This document shows, piece by piece, positions 24,021 through 32,411 of a stretch of DNA of 64,000 nucleotides. The position numbers were made by a program, and so were the translations under genes. Within the stretch, counting starts at the first letter, position 1; every line of letters begins with the position of its first letter. The notes under the pieces were generated by a model. That model did no database searches. It had not been told where the DNA came from and saw only the letters and a list, made by a program, of their open reading frames with translations. The stretch is from the NCBI RefSeq assembly GCF_030403775.1, contig NZ_JAQMWQ010000012.1, positions 81,859-145,858 on the forward strand, in the 5' to 3' direction. This stretch comes from Paenibacillus sp. BSR1-1. Its GTDB lineage: Bacteria; Bacillota; Bacilli; Bacillales; Cytobacillaceae.

Positions 24021-25274
24021 ATGAAAATCAATTTTAAGAGCCTTACCACGCAAGTTGTGATTGCCATTGTCCTTGGGATTGTCTTTGGTGCCTTATTTCC
24101 GAAAATGGGTTCCGAATTAAAAGTATTATCCGATATTTTTGTCAAAATGATCAAAATGGTCATTGCACCGATTATCTTCTTAACCATTGTCGTCGGTATT
24201 GCCGGTATGGGAGATATGAAGAAAGTCGGCCGAATTGGCGGAAAAGCTTTACTTTATTTTGAAATCGTTTCCACCATCTCTTTGGCGATCGGTATTCTGT
24301 TTGCTACGATTTTTAAGCCAGGTGCAGGGGTCAATGCCCACAGCGCAAAAGCAGACATTAGCCAATTCACCAAGCAGGCAGCCGAAGGAAGCCACAGTTT
24401 CATGGACTTTATTATGGGAATCATCCCTGAAAACTTTATAGGTGCTTTAGCCAACGGTCAGCTTCTTCCGATTCTTTTCTTGGCCGTCCTATTCGGCATC
24501 GCCTTAGCAGGCCTTGGCGAAAGAAGCAAGTCTGTCATTGATTTATTTGAAAAATTATCCGAAACCTTCTTCCGAATTGTAAACATCATTATGTATTATT
24601 CACCGATTGCAGCTTTTGGAGCAATCTCCTATACGATTGGCCAGTTCGGGATTGGTTCGCTTTTATCCCTCGGAAAATTGTTCGGGTTAACGGTATTGGC
24701 GATGGCCGTATTTATCGTTGTCATTCTCGGCGGAATTGCAAAATTTTATCGTTTTAATATCTTCAAATTTATCAGCTATATTAAAGACGAAATCTTTTTA
24801 GTATTAGGTACATCCTCTTCTGAATCGGCTCTTCCAAAAATGGTGGAAAAGCTAGAAAACTACGGATGTTCAAAATCTGTTGTCGGTCTTGTTGTACCAA
24901 CGGGGTATTCGTTTAACTTGGATGGAACCTCCATCTACCTATCGATGGCAGCCCTATTCATCGCTCAGGCTTTTGGAGTTGACTTAAGCCTTGGACAAGA
25001 AGTCACCCTGCTTGGCGTATTAATGCTTACCTCTAAAGGTGCTGCAGGTGTAACAGGCTCGGGTTTTGTTACCTTGGCAGCAACTCTCGCAGCATTCCCA
25101 AGCGTTCCGGTTGAAGGAATTGCCCTTCTTCTAGGGGTCGACCGCTTTATGTCTACTGCCCGTGCCCTGACAAATCTTATTGGTAACGGGGTTGCTACGG
25201 TGGTTGTTTCCAAAATGGAAAATGAGTTTGATGAGAACGCAGCAGTAAAGTCCTCTTTAAACAAAACGGCGTAA
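24021..25274 (+). CDS. dctP: C4-dicarboxylate:cation symporter, DctA/DctP (SDF family)
   Basis: 417 residues from the ATG after AGGGGGATTGTCA. Sodium:dicarboxylate symporter hallmarks: IKMVIAPIIFLTIVVGI (about 44-60), the serine-rich loop LGTSSSESALPKM (HP1) and NLDGTSIY (TM7). The family imports succinate, fumarate, malate or aspartate with H+ or Na+. It is followed by a response regulator, a DcuS-like kinase and a malic enzyme, all rightward, so it is almost certainly malate/fumarate specific and induced by C4 acids. Confidence 0.92.
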   Translation: MKINFKSLTTQVVIAIVLGIVFGALFPKMGSELKVLSDIFVKMIKMVIAPIIFLTIVVGIAGMGDMKKVGRIGGKALLYFEIVSTISLAIGILFATIFKPGAGVNAHSAKADISQFTKQAAEGSHSFMDFIMGIIPENFIGALANGQLLPILFLAVLFGIALAGLGERSKSVIDLFEKLSETFFRIVNIIMYYSPIAAFGAISYTIGQFGIGSLLSLGKLFGLTVLAMAVFIVVILGGIAKFYRFNIFKFISYIKDEIFLVLGTSSSESALPKMVEKLENYGCSKSVVGLVVPTGYSFNLDGTSIYLSMAALFIAQAFGVDLSLGQEVTLLGVLMLTSKGAAGVTGSGFVTLAATLAAFPSVPVEGIALLLGVDRFMSTARALTNLIGNGVATVVVSKMENEFDENAAVKSSLNKTA

Positions 25275-25384
25275 CCATGCTTACACATGTATAACTTTCA
25301 GCCACGGTATACGTGGCTGTTTCTTTGGTTTTTCGCCAAAAAGTAAGCTATAATGGGCAAAAATGCAAGGAAAGGAGAGAATTC

Positions 25385-26062
25385 ATGGAACCGATCCGAG
25401 TTTTGATTGTCGAGGATGATCCGATGGTCATGGAGATTAACGCGGAATTTGTATCGAAGCTGCCAGGTTTTACGTTAGTCGGAAAAGCCTTTTCTGGCAA
25501 AGATGCCATGTCCTTAATCAAGGAAGTCCATCCTAATCTCGTCCTGCTCGATTACTTTTTGCCAGACATGAACGGATTTTCCCTCCTTCAGCTAATTAGA
25601 AACGAAAACTATCCTTTAGATGTCATTCTCTTAACAGCCAACCGCGATCCCCAGCATGTCCAGGAAATTTTCCGCGCTGGGGTTGTCGATTATATTGTTA
25701 AGCCGTTCCGGTTTGATAGATTCCAATCGGCGCTGGAGCAATACCGAAATACCTTTAAAAAATTCAAGGAAAACCGGCCATTGGAACAGGCTGATTTGGA
25801 TGCGATGACAAGAGTCCATACAATGCAGCCGGAGCCTGAAGAGTCCTTGCCAAAAGGATTAAATGACAGGACCATGAAGCAGGTTTTGCAATTTTTAGAT
25901 GGGCAGACAGAGCCTCTGTCATCTGATGAAGTGGCCGCTGGAACTGGTTTAGCGAGGGTTACCGTACGCCGTTATTTAGACTATCTGGAGAAAAAGGGCG
26001 ACATCCTCATGGAAATTCAATATGGTTCTGTCGGCCGCCCTATGAACAAGTACCGATTATAG
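25385..26062 (+). CDS. dctR: response regulator, CitB/DcuR (DctR) family
   Basis: 225 residues. Receiver domain: acidic pair D11/D12, phosphoacceptor D56 (LVLLDYFLPD), K106 (DYIVKPF). The C-terminal domain (about 165-225) is the winged helix typical of this subfamily (LSSDEVAAGTGLARVTVRRYL). Regulators of this type activate C4-dicarboxylate or citrate transport genes. It follows dctP by about 110 bp and precedes the cognate kinase by 14 bp. AAGGAAAGGAGAG precedes the ATG. Confidence 0.93.
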   Translation: MEPIRVLIVEDDPMVMEINAEFVSKLPGFTLVGKAFSGKDAMSLIKEVHPNLVLLDYFLPDMNGFSLLQLIRNENYPLDVILLTANRDPQHVQEIFRAGVVDYIVKPFRFDRFQSALEQYRNTFKKFKENRPLEQADLDAMTRVHTMQPEPEESLPKGLNDRTMKQVLQFLDGQTEPLSSDEVAAGTGLARVTVRRYLDYLEKKGDILMEIQYGSVGRPMNKYRL

Positions 26063-26076
26063 AAAGAGGGGGTCTT

Positions 26077-27684
26077 GTGCGACATAAAAAACCACTGTTT
26101 CGTCTGCAAACGACCATTACCCTTCTCGTCTGCGGAGTAGTAGCATTAGCATTATTTGTAACCGACCTGCTCATTAGTAGGGAAATCGGGAACACTACCA
26201 AAAACAATCAAGCAGAAAAAGCAATGAATATTGCCAGGATGACCGCTCATTCTCCGCTTATTCTAGAAGCACTCGAGCATATGCGGAGCGAAAGCGACAT
26301 CCAGGACTATACCACTGAAATGGCGAAGGTAACAAACGTCGAATTTATTGTCGTTCTTGATATGAAGGGGATCCGGAAATCACATCCTAATCCTAGTAAA
26401 ATCGGTGAACGATTTGTCGGCGGGGATGAAGGGCCTGTCCTTCATGGCCATGAACATATCTCAACGGCCAAAGGAACCTTAGGCTACTCTTTGAGAGCGT
26501 TTACACCTATTTACTCAAGTTCAGGGAAACAAATTGGCGCTATAGCGGTTGGAATTTCCCTTGATAAAGTCAAACAAGATGTAAGAAACAGCAAAAAGGT
26601 TATTATTCTTGCAGTAATTTTTGGAGTCATAATCGGCGTCATCGGCGCTGTTATTTTAGCTAGAAAAATTAAGAAAAGCATGTTTGGACTAGAACCGTTT
26701 GAAATCGGAAAATTACTGGAAGAGCGAAGTGCCATGCTTCAATCGACAAAGGAAGGCATTCTGGCAGTTGACCAAGACGCCCGGATCACGCTTATTAATA
26801 ATGAAGCACTGCGTTTATTCGAAGAGGCTGGGATTAAGGAAAATCCAGCAGGACGCTCGGTCGACGAATATATCCCACAGCTTCATCTAAAAAATGTCCT
26901 GGAATCAGGAAAACCCCGGCTGAATGAAGAAATTGATTTATCCGGTATTACCCTGTTAACGAATCAAGTGCCCATCCAAGTTGGAAATAAAATGGTTGGA
27001 GCGATCACAACCTTCCGCAACAAAACGGAAATCAATAAACTGGCAAAAGAGCTTACGGGAGTCACACTCTATGCGGAAGCACTAAGGGCCCAGTCCCACG
27101 AATTTATGAACAAGCTTCATGTTATTCTTGGGTTGGTTCATCTCGAGCGCTATGAAAAGCTGGCTGACTATATTAACCAGATTTCCGATCACCTTCAAAG
27201 CGAGGTCGGTTATATCGTTAGTAAAATAAAGGACCCGGCCTTAGCGGGGTTCATTCTCGGGAAAATGAGCTACGCAAGAGAGCTGGGTTCGGAGCTTTCC
27301 TTTACAGCAGAAACGGTTTTGCCTGAGCCTGCTTCACCTGAAATCACACATGAATTAATCACCATAATCGGCAATTTAATTGATAATGCATTAGAGGCTT
27401 TCACAGACCAAGAAAACAAAGAAGTATCGGTTCATTTTGACTACTACGATCAAGAGGTTTTCATCGAAGTAGCAGATAACGGTCCTGGAATGGACGAAGA
27501 ACTGGCTGAAAAAATCTTTTTCAAAGGCGTTTCGACAAAAGGCATGGATCGGGGCATTGGATTATCTCTCGTGAAACGAAGTGTAGACAGACTTAAGGGG
27601 CAAGTAGAACTTTTTACAAGTGTGGGAGAAGGAACTAGATTTACCCTTACATTCCCCTATCAAATCAGAGGGGAAAACAAATAA
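26077..27684 (+). CDS. dctS: DcuS/CitA-type sensor histidine kinase
   Basis: 535 residues, GTG start. Layout: TM1 (about 15-33), extracytoplasmic sensor domain (35-172, with the ligand-site-like ISTAKGTLGYSLRAFTPI), TM2 (174-195), cytoplasmic PAS (about 220-320), SpoB-type dimerisation helix with phospho-His341 (QSHEFMNKLHVILGL), and a HATPase domain (NLIDNALEAF, ADNGPGMDEEL, GIGLSLV). This is the standard kinase of C4-dicarboxylate or citrate sensing. The gene order here (transporter, regulator, kinase) differs from dctS-dctR-dctP of B. subtilis. Confidence 0.93.
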   Translation: MRHKKPLFRLQTTITLLVCGVVALALFVTDLLISREIGNTTKNNQAEKAMNIARMTAHSPLILEALEHMRSESDIQDYTTEMAKVTNVEFIVVLDMKGIRKSHPNPSKIGERFVGGDEGPVLHGHEHISTAKGTLGYSLRAFTPIYSSSGKQIGAIAVGISLDKVKQDVRNSKKVIILAVIFGVIIGVIGAVILARKIKKSMFGLEPFEIGKLLEERSAMLQSTKEGILAVDQDARITLINNEALRLFEEAGIKENPAGRSVDEYIPQLHLKNVLESGKPRLNEEIDLSGITLLTNQVPIQVGNKMVGAITTFRNKTEINKLAKELTGVTLYAEALRAQSHEFMNKLHVILGLVHLERYEKLADYINQISDHLQSEVGYIVSKIKDPALAGFILGKMSYARELGSELSFTAETVLPEPASPEITHELITIIGNLIDNALEAFTDQENKEVSVHFDYYDQEVFIEVADNGPGMDEELAEKIFFKGVSTKGMDRGIGLSLVKRSVDRLKGQVELFTSVGEGTRFTLTFPYQIRGENK

Positions 27685-27709
27685 AAATGACCATCAAGGA
27701 GTGTTCAGA

Positions 27710-29125
27710 ATGGCAATTGGAAAAGGTACAAGTACACATATTATCATGCGTTTACAATTAGATGTAGAGGTTTTTTCATTCGGTGAAATTGCCAGCTGCA
27801 TCAGTAATGCAGGCGGCGATATTATCGGGGTCGATGTCATTTCCTCGAGCAAAACTCATACCATCCGGGACATCACCGTCAATGTCCCTGGTTTGAAGCA
27901 TAGCCGGCATTTAGGCGAGTTAATCTCCAAGCTGAAGGGCGTAAAGGTCCTGCAAATTTCGGACCGAACCTTCCTGATGCATCTAGGAGGAAAAATTGAG
28001 ACCGCACTCAAAACGAGAATTAAGAACAGGGAAGATTTGGCGAGGGTTTATACACCAGGGGTAGCAAATGTCTGCACTGCGATTGCCGAAGAACCTGAAA
28101 AAGCTTATTCGTTAACGATTAAGCGTAACACGATTGCGGTTATCTCAGACGGAACTGCCGTGCTTGGCCTTGGGAATATTGGACCGTATGCCGCCATGCC
28201 GGTTATGGAAGGTAAGGCGATGCTCTTTAAACAACTGGCGAATGTCGATTCTTTCCCACTCTGTCTCGATACGGAAGATACGGAAGAAATTATTCGGACG
28301 ATTAAAGCCGTTGCCCCGGCTTTTGGTGGAATCAATTTAGAGGATATTTCTGCACCAAGATGCTTTGAAATCGAAAAAAGATTAAAGGAAGAGCTTGATA
28401 TCCCTGTTTTTCACGACGATCAGCATGGAACCGCCGTTGTGCTTCTTGCCGGACTTTTAAATGCATTAAGAATTACCAATAAAAAACTTGAAGATATCAA
28501 AGTCGTCTTCACTGGCATTGGCGCCGCAGGAATGGCCTGTACAAAGATACTCCTTTCAGCTGGGGTTCGCAACGTTATTGGAGTGGACAGGCACGGGGCG
28601 ATCCACCGTGATGTTCAGTATGACAATCCTTATTGGAATGCCTATGCGAAAATGACCAATCCCGATAATCTAAAAGGTTCCTTATCAGAGGTAATTGTCG
28701 GGGCCGACGTCTTTATCGGCGTTTCCGCTCCTGGAATCTTGAAGGTTGAGGACGTAAAAACGATGGCGAAGGATCCGATCGTATTCGCCATGGCTAACCC
28801 GGAACCGGAAATTAACCCGGATATTGCCGAGCCTTATGTACGGGTAATGGCAACCGGCCGCTCCGATTATCCAAATCAAATCAATAATGTTCTTTGTTTT
28901 CCAGGAATCTTCCGCGGCGCACTCGACTGCCGTGCGAGTGAAATTAATGAAGAAATGAAGGTGGCGGCAGCGAAAGCGATTGCATCCGTTGTGTCGGACG
29001 AGGAACTAAGCGAATCGTATATCATTCCGAGCGTATTCAATGATAAGGTCGTAGAACGGGTCCGCGCAGCCGTGGTCCAAGCAGCCCATCAGACAGGCGT
29101 CGCACGGAAAGAGCCGCGCCCGTGA
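27710..29125 (+). CDS. NAD(P)-dependent malic enzyme with N-terminal ACT-like domain
   Basis: 471 residues from the ATG after AAGGAG. Residues 1-85 look like an ACT regulatory domain (MRLQLDVEVFSFGEIASCI, SKTHTIRDITVNVPG). The catalytic part has ARVYTPGV with the catalytic Tyr, GDGTAVLGLGNIG-like VISDGTAVLGLGNIGP, metal-site FHDDQHGTA and nucleotide-site FTGIGAAGMA. It decarboxylates malate to pyruvate. Placed after the dicarboxylate transporter and its two-component system, it feeds imported malate into central metabolism. Cofactor preference is not certain. Confidence 0.92.
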   Translation: MAIGKGTSTHIIMRLQLDVEVFSFGEIASCISNAGGDIIGVDVISSSKTHTIRDITVNVPGLKHSRHLGELISKLKGVKVLQISDRTFLMHLGGKIETALKTRIKNREDLARVYTPGVANVCTAIAEEPEKAYSLTIKRNTIAVISDGTAVLGLGNIGPYAAMPVMEGKAMLFKQLANVDSFPLCLDTEDTEEIIRTIKAVAPAFGGINLEDISAPRCFEIEKRLKEELDIPVFHDDQHGTAVVLLAGLLNALRITNKKLEDIKVVFTGIGAAGMACTKILLSAGVRNVIGVDRHGAIHRDVQYDNPYWNAYAKMTNPDNLKGSLSEVIVGADVFIGVSAPGILKVEDVKTMAKDPIVFAMANPEPEINPDIAEPYVRVMATGRSDYPNQINNVLCFPGIFRGALDCRASEINEEMKVAAAKAIASVVSDEELSESYIIPSVFNDKVVERVRAAVVQAAHQTGVARKEPRP

Positions 29126-29197
29126 AGTTAGCTTTTTTAGATTAAAGGCGAATTTTTGAGGTTTATGCGCGATTTTTTTAATTCTATATTATACAGA

Positions 29198-29240
29198 TAA
29201 AAGAACACACGCATCACCGGTGCGTGTGTTCTTTTATCCT
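29198..29240 (+). terminator. terminator after the malic enzyme gene
   Basis: AAAAGAACACACGCA-tcaccgg-TGCGTGTGTTCTTTT, strong stem with a T-rich end. Confidence 0.88.
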
Positions 29241-29268
29241 TCTAGCGGTTTAACGTTTTTCATTTTTG

Positions 29269-29681
29269 CTACGTGACCTCAGTGGGGATTGTAAGGCATT
29301 TACGGGCACGTAGACTCGTGCTACGTGACCCAAGTGAGGATTGTAACCCCCTTTACGGGCACGTAGACTCGTGCTACGTGACCCAAGTGGGAATTGTAAC
29401 GCCTTTACGGGCACGTAGACTCGTGCTACATAACCTAAATGGAGATTGTAACGCCTTTACGGGCACGTAGACTCATTCTACGTGACCCAAATGGGGATTG
29501 TAACGCCTTTACGGTCACGTAGACTCATTCTACGTGACCCAAATGGGGATTGTAACGCCTTTACGGTCACGTAGACTCATTCTACGTGACCCAAGTGGGG
29601 TTCCAAAAGCCGTTTCGGTCACATAGAGAGGTTCTACGTGACCCAAATGCAGCCAAATGTCAAATTACGGGCACATAAACC
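29269..29681. repeat. tandem array of ~7.5 hairpin-forming 52-bp units
   Basis: Units start at 29269, 29321, 29374, 29426, 29478, 29530, 29582 and 29634 (last partial). Each opens with CTACGTGACC and closes with GG(G/T)CACGTAG, so the ends are inverted repeats. A less conserved GGGGATTGTAACGCCTTTAC interior and a 7-bp linker (ACTCGTG or ACTCATT) complete the unit. It is noncoding: the short frame across it simply follows the repeat. Confidence 0.9.
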
Positions 29682-29706
29682 CAATATCAAACACCTCGCT
29701 GTACAT

Positions 29707-29734
29707 TTGACTTATATTTCAATAAAGTTAGAAT
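29707..29734 (+). promoter_or_regulatory. promoter of the aldo/keto reductase gene
   Basis: TTGACT (29707-29712) and TAGAAT (29729-29734), 16-bp spacer, about 35 bp before the start codon. Confidence 0.6.
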
Positions 29735-29767
29735 GTGCTATTTTAGATAAAAAGGAGGATTTCAAAA

Positions 29768-30685
29768 ATGAGAACAATAAAGTTAGGAAGCAGCTCATTA
29801 GAGGTACCAGTACTAGCCGCCGGCTGTATGCGAATTAACTCGCTGGACAAGCCTGATGCTGAGCGCTTTGTCCAAACGGCTTTAGAAGAAGGGGCGAACT
29901 TCTTTGACCATGCCGATATTTATGGCGGCGGGACATGTGAGGAAATCTTCGCTGATGCCATTCAAATGAATGCAGCGGTTCGCGAAAAAATCATTTTGCA
30001 ATCCAAATGCGGCATTCGCAAGGGCATGTTCGACTTTTCCAAAGAGTATATTTTAGAATCCGTTGACGGTATTTTAAATCGCCTGAAAACGGAGTATCTT
30101 GACGTTTTACTTCTGCATCGCCCGGATGCACTTGTGGAGCCTGAAGAAGTTGCTGAAGCCTTTGATATTCTTGAAAGCTCCGGAAAAGTGCGGCATTTTG
30201 GTGTATCAAACCAGAATCCGATGCAGATTCAACTGTTACAAAAATTTGTCAAACAGCCTCTTGTGGCAAACCAATTGCAATTAAGCATTACGAATGCCAC
30301 GATGATCTCAAATGGAATCAATGTGAATATGGAAAATGATTCAGCCATCAACCGGGATGGAAGCGTGCTTGATTTTTGCAGATTGAATGATATTACCATT
30401 CAGCCATGGTCTCCATTCCAATATGGATTCTTTGAGGGCGTATTCCTTGGCAGCGACAAGTTCCCTGAGCTAAATCAAAAGATTGATGAAATTGCCGCTA
30501 AATATGAAGTGAGCAACACGACCATTGCGGTTGCTTGGCTTTTGCGTCATCCCGCCAAAATGCAGCCAGTCATTGGGACCATGAATCTGGACAGGTTAAA
30601 AGATTGCTGTGAGGCAAGCGAAATTCAACTGACACGGGAAGAATGGTACTCGATCTATCGTGCTGCGGGCAACATACTTCCTTAA
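29768..30685 (+). CDS. aldo/keto reductase (YdhF-like)
   Basis: 305 residues, single TIM-barrel. Catalytic residues fit the AKR tetrad: Asp and Tyr in FFDHADIYGGG (about 46-56), Lys in LQSKCGI (near 80), His in LLHRPD (near 115). The NADPH-binding end reads AKMQPVIGTMNLDRL. Relatives reduce aldehydes and ketones in the cytoplasm; the physiological substrate is unknown. GGAGGATTTC precedes the ATG. It stands alone, flanked on both sides by hairpin-repeat arrays of 52-bp period. Confidence 0.9.
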   Translation: MRTIKLGSSSLEVPVLAAGCMRINSLDKPDAERFVQTALEEGANFFDHADIYGGGTCEEIFADAIQMNAAVREKIILQSKCGIRKGMFDFSKEYILESVDGILNRLKTEYLDVLLLHRPDALVEPEEVAEAFDILESSGKVRHFGVSNQNPMQIQLLQKFVKQPLVANQLQLSITNATMISNGINVNMENDSAINRDGSVLDFCRLNDITIQPWSPFQYGFFEGVFLGSDKFPELNQKIDEIAAKYEVSNTTIAVAWLLRHPAKMQPVIGTMNLDRLKDCCEASEIQLTREEWYSIYRAAGNILP

Positions 30686-30692
30686 ATAATAA

Positions 30693-30905
30693 CTGCCTGG
30701 TCATGAAAGACAAAACTCTTCCAAATAACTTGACTAATGTCCTTCATCCAAGCGATGAAGGACAAAACTCTTCTTAAAAACTGAAAAAATGTCTTTCATC
30801 CGGCTATGAAAGACAAAACTCTTCCTAAAAACCGAATAAATGTCCTTCATCCAGTCCCGGAAAGACAAAACTCTTCAAAATGACCTAAAAAGTGTCCTTC
30901 ATCTA
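30693..30905. repeat. second tandem hairpin array, ~52-bp period
   Basis: TGTCCTTCATC or its variant begins at 30738, 30790, 30841 and 30893, with a partial unit before. Each forms TGTC(C/T)TTCAT...ATGAA(G/A)GACA and is followed by AAACTCTTCxxAAAAACxGAA. The sequence is unrelated to the array on the other side of the gene, but the period is the same. Confidence 0.88.
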
Positions 30906-31105
30906 TGTTTTTTCGTTAGGCTATTTTCGCATAAATTGTTTTTTTTCGTATAAGTTTATCAACCCGTATAACTAGAAGCGTCGTGGCATCTTTTCGTAAG
31001 TACTTTTGCGAAAATTGCCTAGAAACTTAGTAAATGAACCTTATTAGGTTCCAAAAGCAACAAAGTTTACGAAAAGAGCCTTTCGTTAATTCAATTACAT
31101 AAAAA
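30906..31105. other. noncoding block, possible dispersed repeat
   Basis: AT-rich with several TTTTCGTAA / TTACGAAAA and TTTTCGCA / TGCGAAAA words in both orientations. No gene seen. It has the look of an intergenic Bacillus repeat, but that needs a genome-wide comparison. Confidence 0.4.
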
Positions 31106-31107
31106 AA

Positions 31108-31138
31108 TAAGTCGGCACTCCAGCTGCAAGAGACCGAC
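31108..31138 (-). terminator. terminator of the hxlAB-like operon
   Basis: Leftward GTCGG...CCGAC hairpin with a TCTC/GAG inner stem, followed by TTATTTTTTT. Confidence 0.75.
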
Positions 31139-31160
31139 CATCATCAAGATTCTATTGTTT

Positions 31161-31709
31161 TTACTCCAAGTTACTATGGCGGCCAAACGCCTCAGAATGG
31201 TCCACTTCGTTCAGCTTGCCAAACAGCAGGCAGATTGTATCAAACAAAATATGCACACTTTGGTCAAAAAGAGATCCAAGTGGCTGGATGGTTTGCAATT
31301 CATTCTCGCGCCGGTACTTGGTTGCTGCCGGGACATGAAGGATATGTGTAGCGGCAGCAGCCAGTGGTGACTCAGGATTGGTGGTAACCGCCATCACCGA
31401 GCAGCCGATTGATTTTGTTTTTTCAGAGGTCCAAACCACACTCTTCGTTGTCCCCGAGCCAGAAACCGCCACCAGGAGATCTCCCTGTTCAATCGACGGG
31501 GTAATCGTTTCACCCACTACATACACCGTTGCCCCTAAATGCATCAATCTCATCGCAAAAGATTTCGCCATTAAGCCGGAACGGCCTTCACCAATAATAA
31601 ATATCCGCTTAGCTTGGTGCAATTCGGACGCTAAAGCTTCGAGCTTGCCCTCTTCTACCTGTCTAATAACCATTTCCACTTCTTTTAAAATCGTTTGAAT
31701 GACTGACAT
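31161..31709 (-). CDS. hxlB: 6-phospho-3-hexuloisomerase (HxlB-type SIS protein)
   Basis: 182 residues with a single SIS domain: IFIIGEGRSGLMAKSFAMRL (35-54), LVAVSGSGTTKSVV (near 79-92), and a C-terminus EAFGRHSNLE close to the HxlB end. HxlB converts 6-phospho-3-hexulose to fructose 6-phosphate, the second step of the ribulose monophosphate route. It starts two bases after the hxlA-like gene, so the two are translated together. It is the second such isomerase in the window (see 13492-14046). Confidence 0.87.
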   Translation of the reverse strand: MSVIQTILKEVEMVIRQVEEGKLEALASELHQAKRIFIIGEGRSGLMAKSFAMRLMHLGATVYVVGETITPSIEQGDLLVAVSGSGTTKSVVWTSEKTKSIGCSVMAVTTNPESPLAAAATHILHVPAATKYRRENELQTIQPLGSLFDQSVHILFDTICLLFGKLNEVDHSEAFGRHSNLE

Positions 31710-31711
31710 CT

Positions 31712-32347
31712 TTATTCCCCCTGCCCAATCGCTTGTTTAAATTTTGCTGCGGCCTCTGACGGATTGTTTGCTTTTGTAATCGCCGAGCCCACAATGACCA
31801 CTGATGGATTGAATGTCTTTCTTAGACTTTCCAACGAATCCAACGTAATTCCGCCCGCTGCGGCCAGTTTAAGAGTCGGATCCGTAAGAAGTCCCCCGTG
31901 CTTTGTTCCCAAGCTCTTTGCTCCGGTTTCCTCTTGCTCATCCTTACTTACATGAGCGCAAAAAATGGCTTCGTTATACTTCAATAAATCAGATACTTGC
32001 TCTTTTGAGATATTCAATAAATCAAACATCACCAATTTGTTATAACGTTTAGCCACTTCGATACAAGCATCAATCGTTACGAGCGGGGATACCCCCATAA
32101 CCGTTGCGATATCTGCCCCGGCTTCGAAGGCCATCTCGAATTCGTAACGGGCATTGTCAATCGTTTTCATATCGGCCACAATCACCTTATTGGGAAAAGC
32201 TTGCTTTAGCTCTTTTACACTGCTCATCCCAAATTCTTTAATTAAAGAGGTGCCAACCTCCACCCAATCAATGGAATCCTCCACTTGTTTGGTAAGTTTA
32301 ATGGCTTCAGTGATCGTCATTCGGTCCAAAGCAAGTTGTAATTTCAT
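31712..32347 (-). CDS. hxlA: hexulose-6-phosphate synthase / ketogulonate-6-phosphate decarboxylase family (HxlA-like)
   Basis: 211 residues from the ATG at 32347 (AAGGAG nine bases upstream; the longer open frame runs into the neighbouring gene). Family motifs: MKLQLALD (1-8), IDWVEVGTSLIKEFG, VIVADMKTID (active-site Asp-x-Lys-x-x-Asp) and a GGI phosphate site. HxlA condenses formaldehyde with ribulose 5-phosphate; the sister UlaD group decarboxylates 3-keto-gulonate 6-phosphate. It diverges from B. subtilis HxlA in the middle (CAHVSKDEQEE). A KdgR-like palindrome lies upstream, so a hexuronate-linked role is possible. Confidence 0.8.
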   Translation of the reverse strand: MKLQLALDRMTITEAIKLTKQVEDSIDWVEVGTSLIKEFGMSSVKELKQAFPNKVIVADMKTIDNARYEFEMAFEAGADIATVMGVSPLVTIDACIEVAKRYNKLVMFDLLNISKEQVSDLLKYNEAIFCAHVSKDEQEETGAKSLGTKHGGLLTDPTLKLAAAGGITLDSLESLRKTFNPSVVIVGSAITKANNPSEAAAKFKQAIGQGE

Positions 32348-32360
32348 CGGTTTAATCTCC

Positions 32361-32380
32361 TTACTAAATCGATTTAGTAA
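32361..32380. promoter_or_regulatory. KdgR-type operator upstream of the hxlAB-like genes
   Basis: TTACTAAATCGATTTAGTAA, a perfect 20-bp palindrome with core TAAATCGATTTA. The same 12-bp core occurs twice more at 37322-37359. It lies between the LacI-type gene and hxlA. Confidence 0.8.
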
Positions 32381-32411
32381 ATCAGCAAATGAGATGGTGT
32401 CAGGCACCCGC

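Noticed and set aside
29273..29470. Open frame of 65 codons across the first repeat array
   Set aside because: It simply follows the 52-bp repeat, has no ribosome binding site, and the repeat carries palindromic ends and frame-shifting length changes.
29269..30905. CRISPR array
   Set aside because: Units are contiguous and similar throughout; there are no unique spacers and no cas genes.
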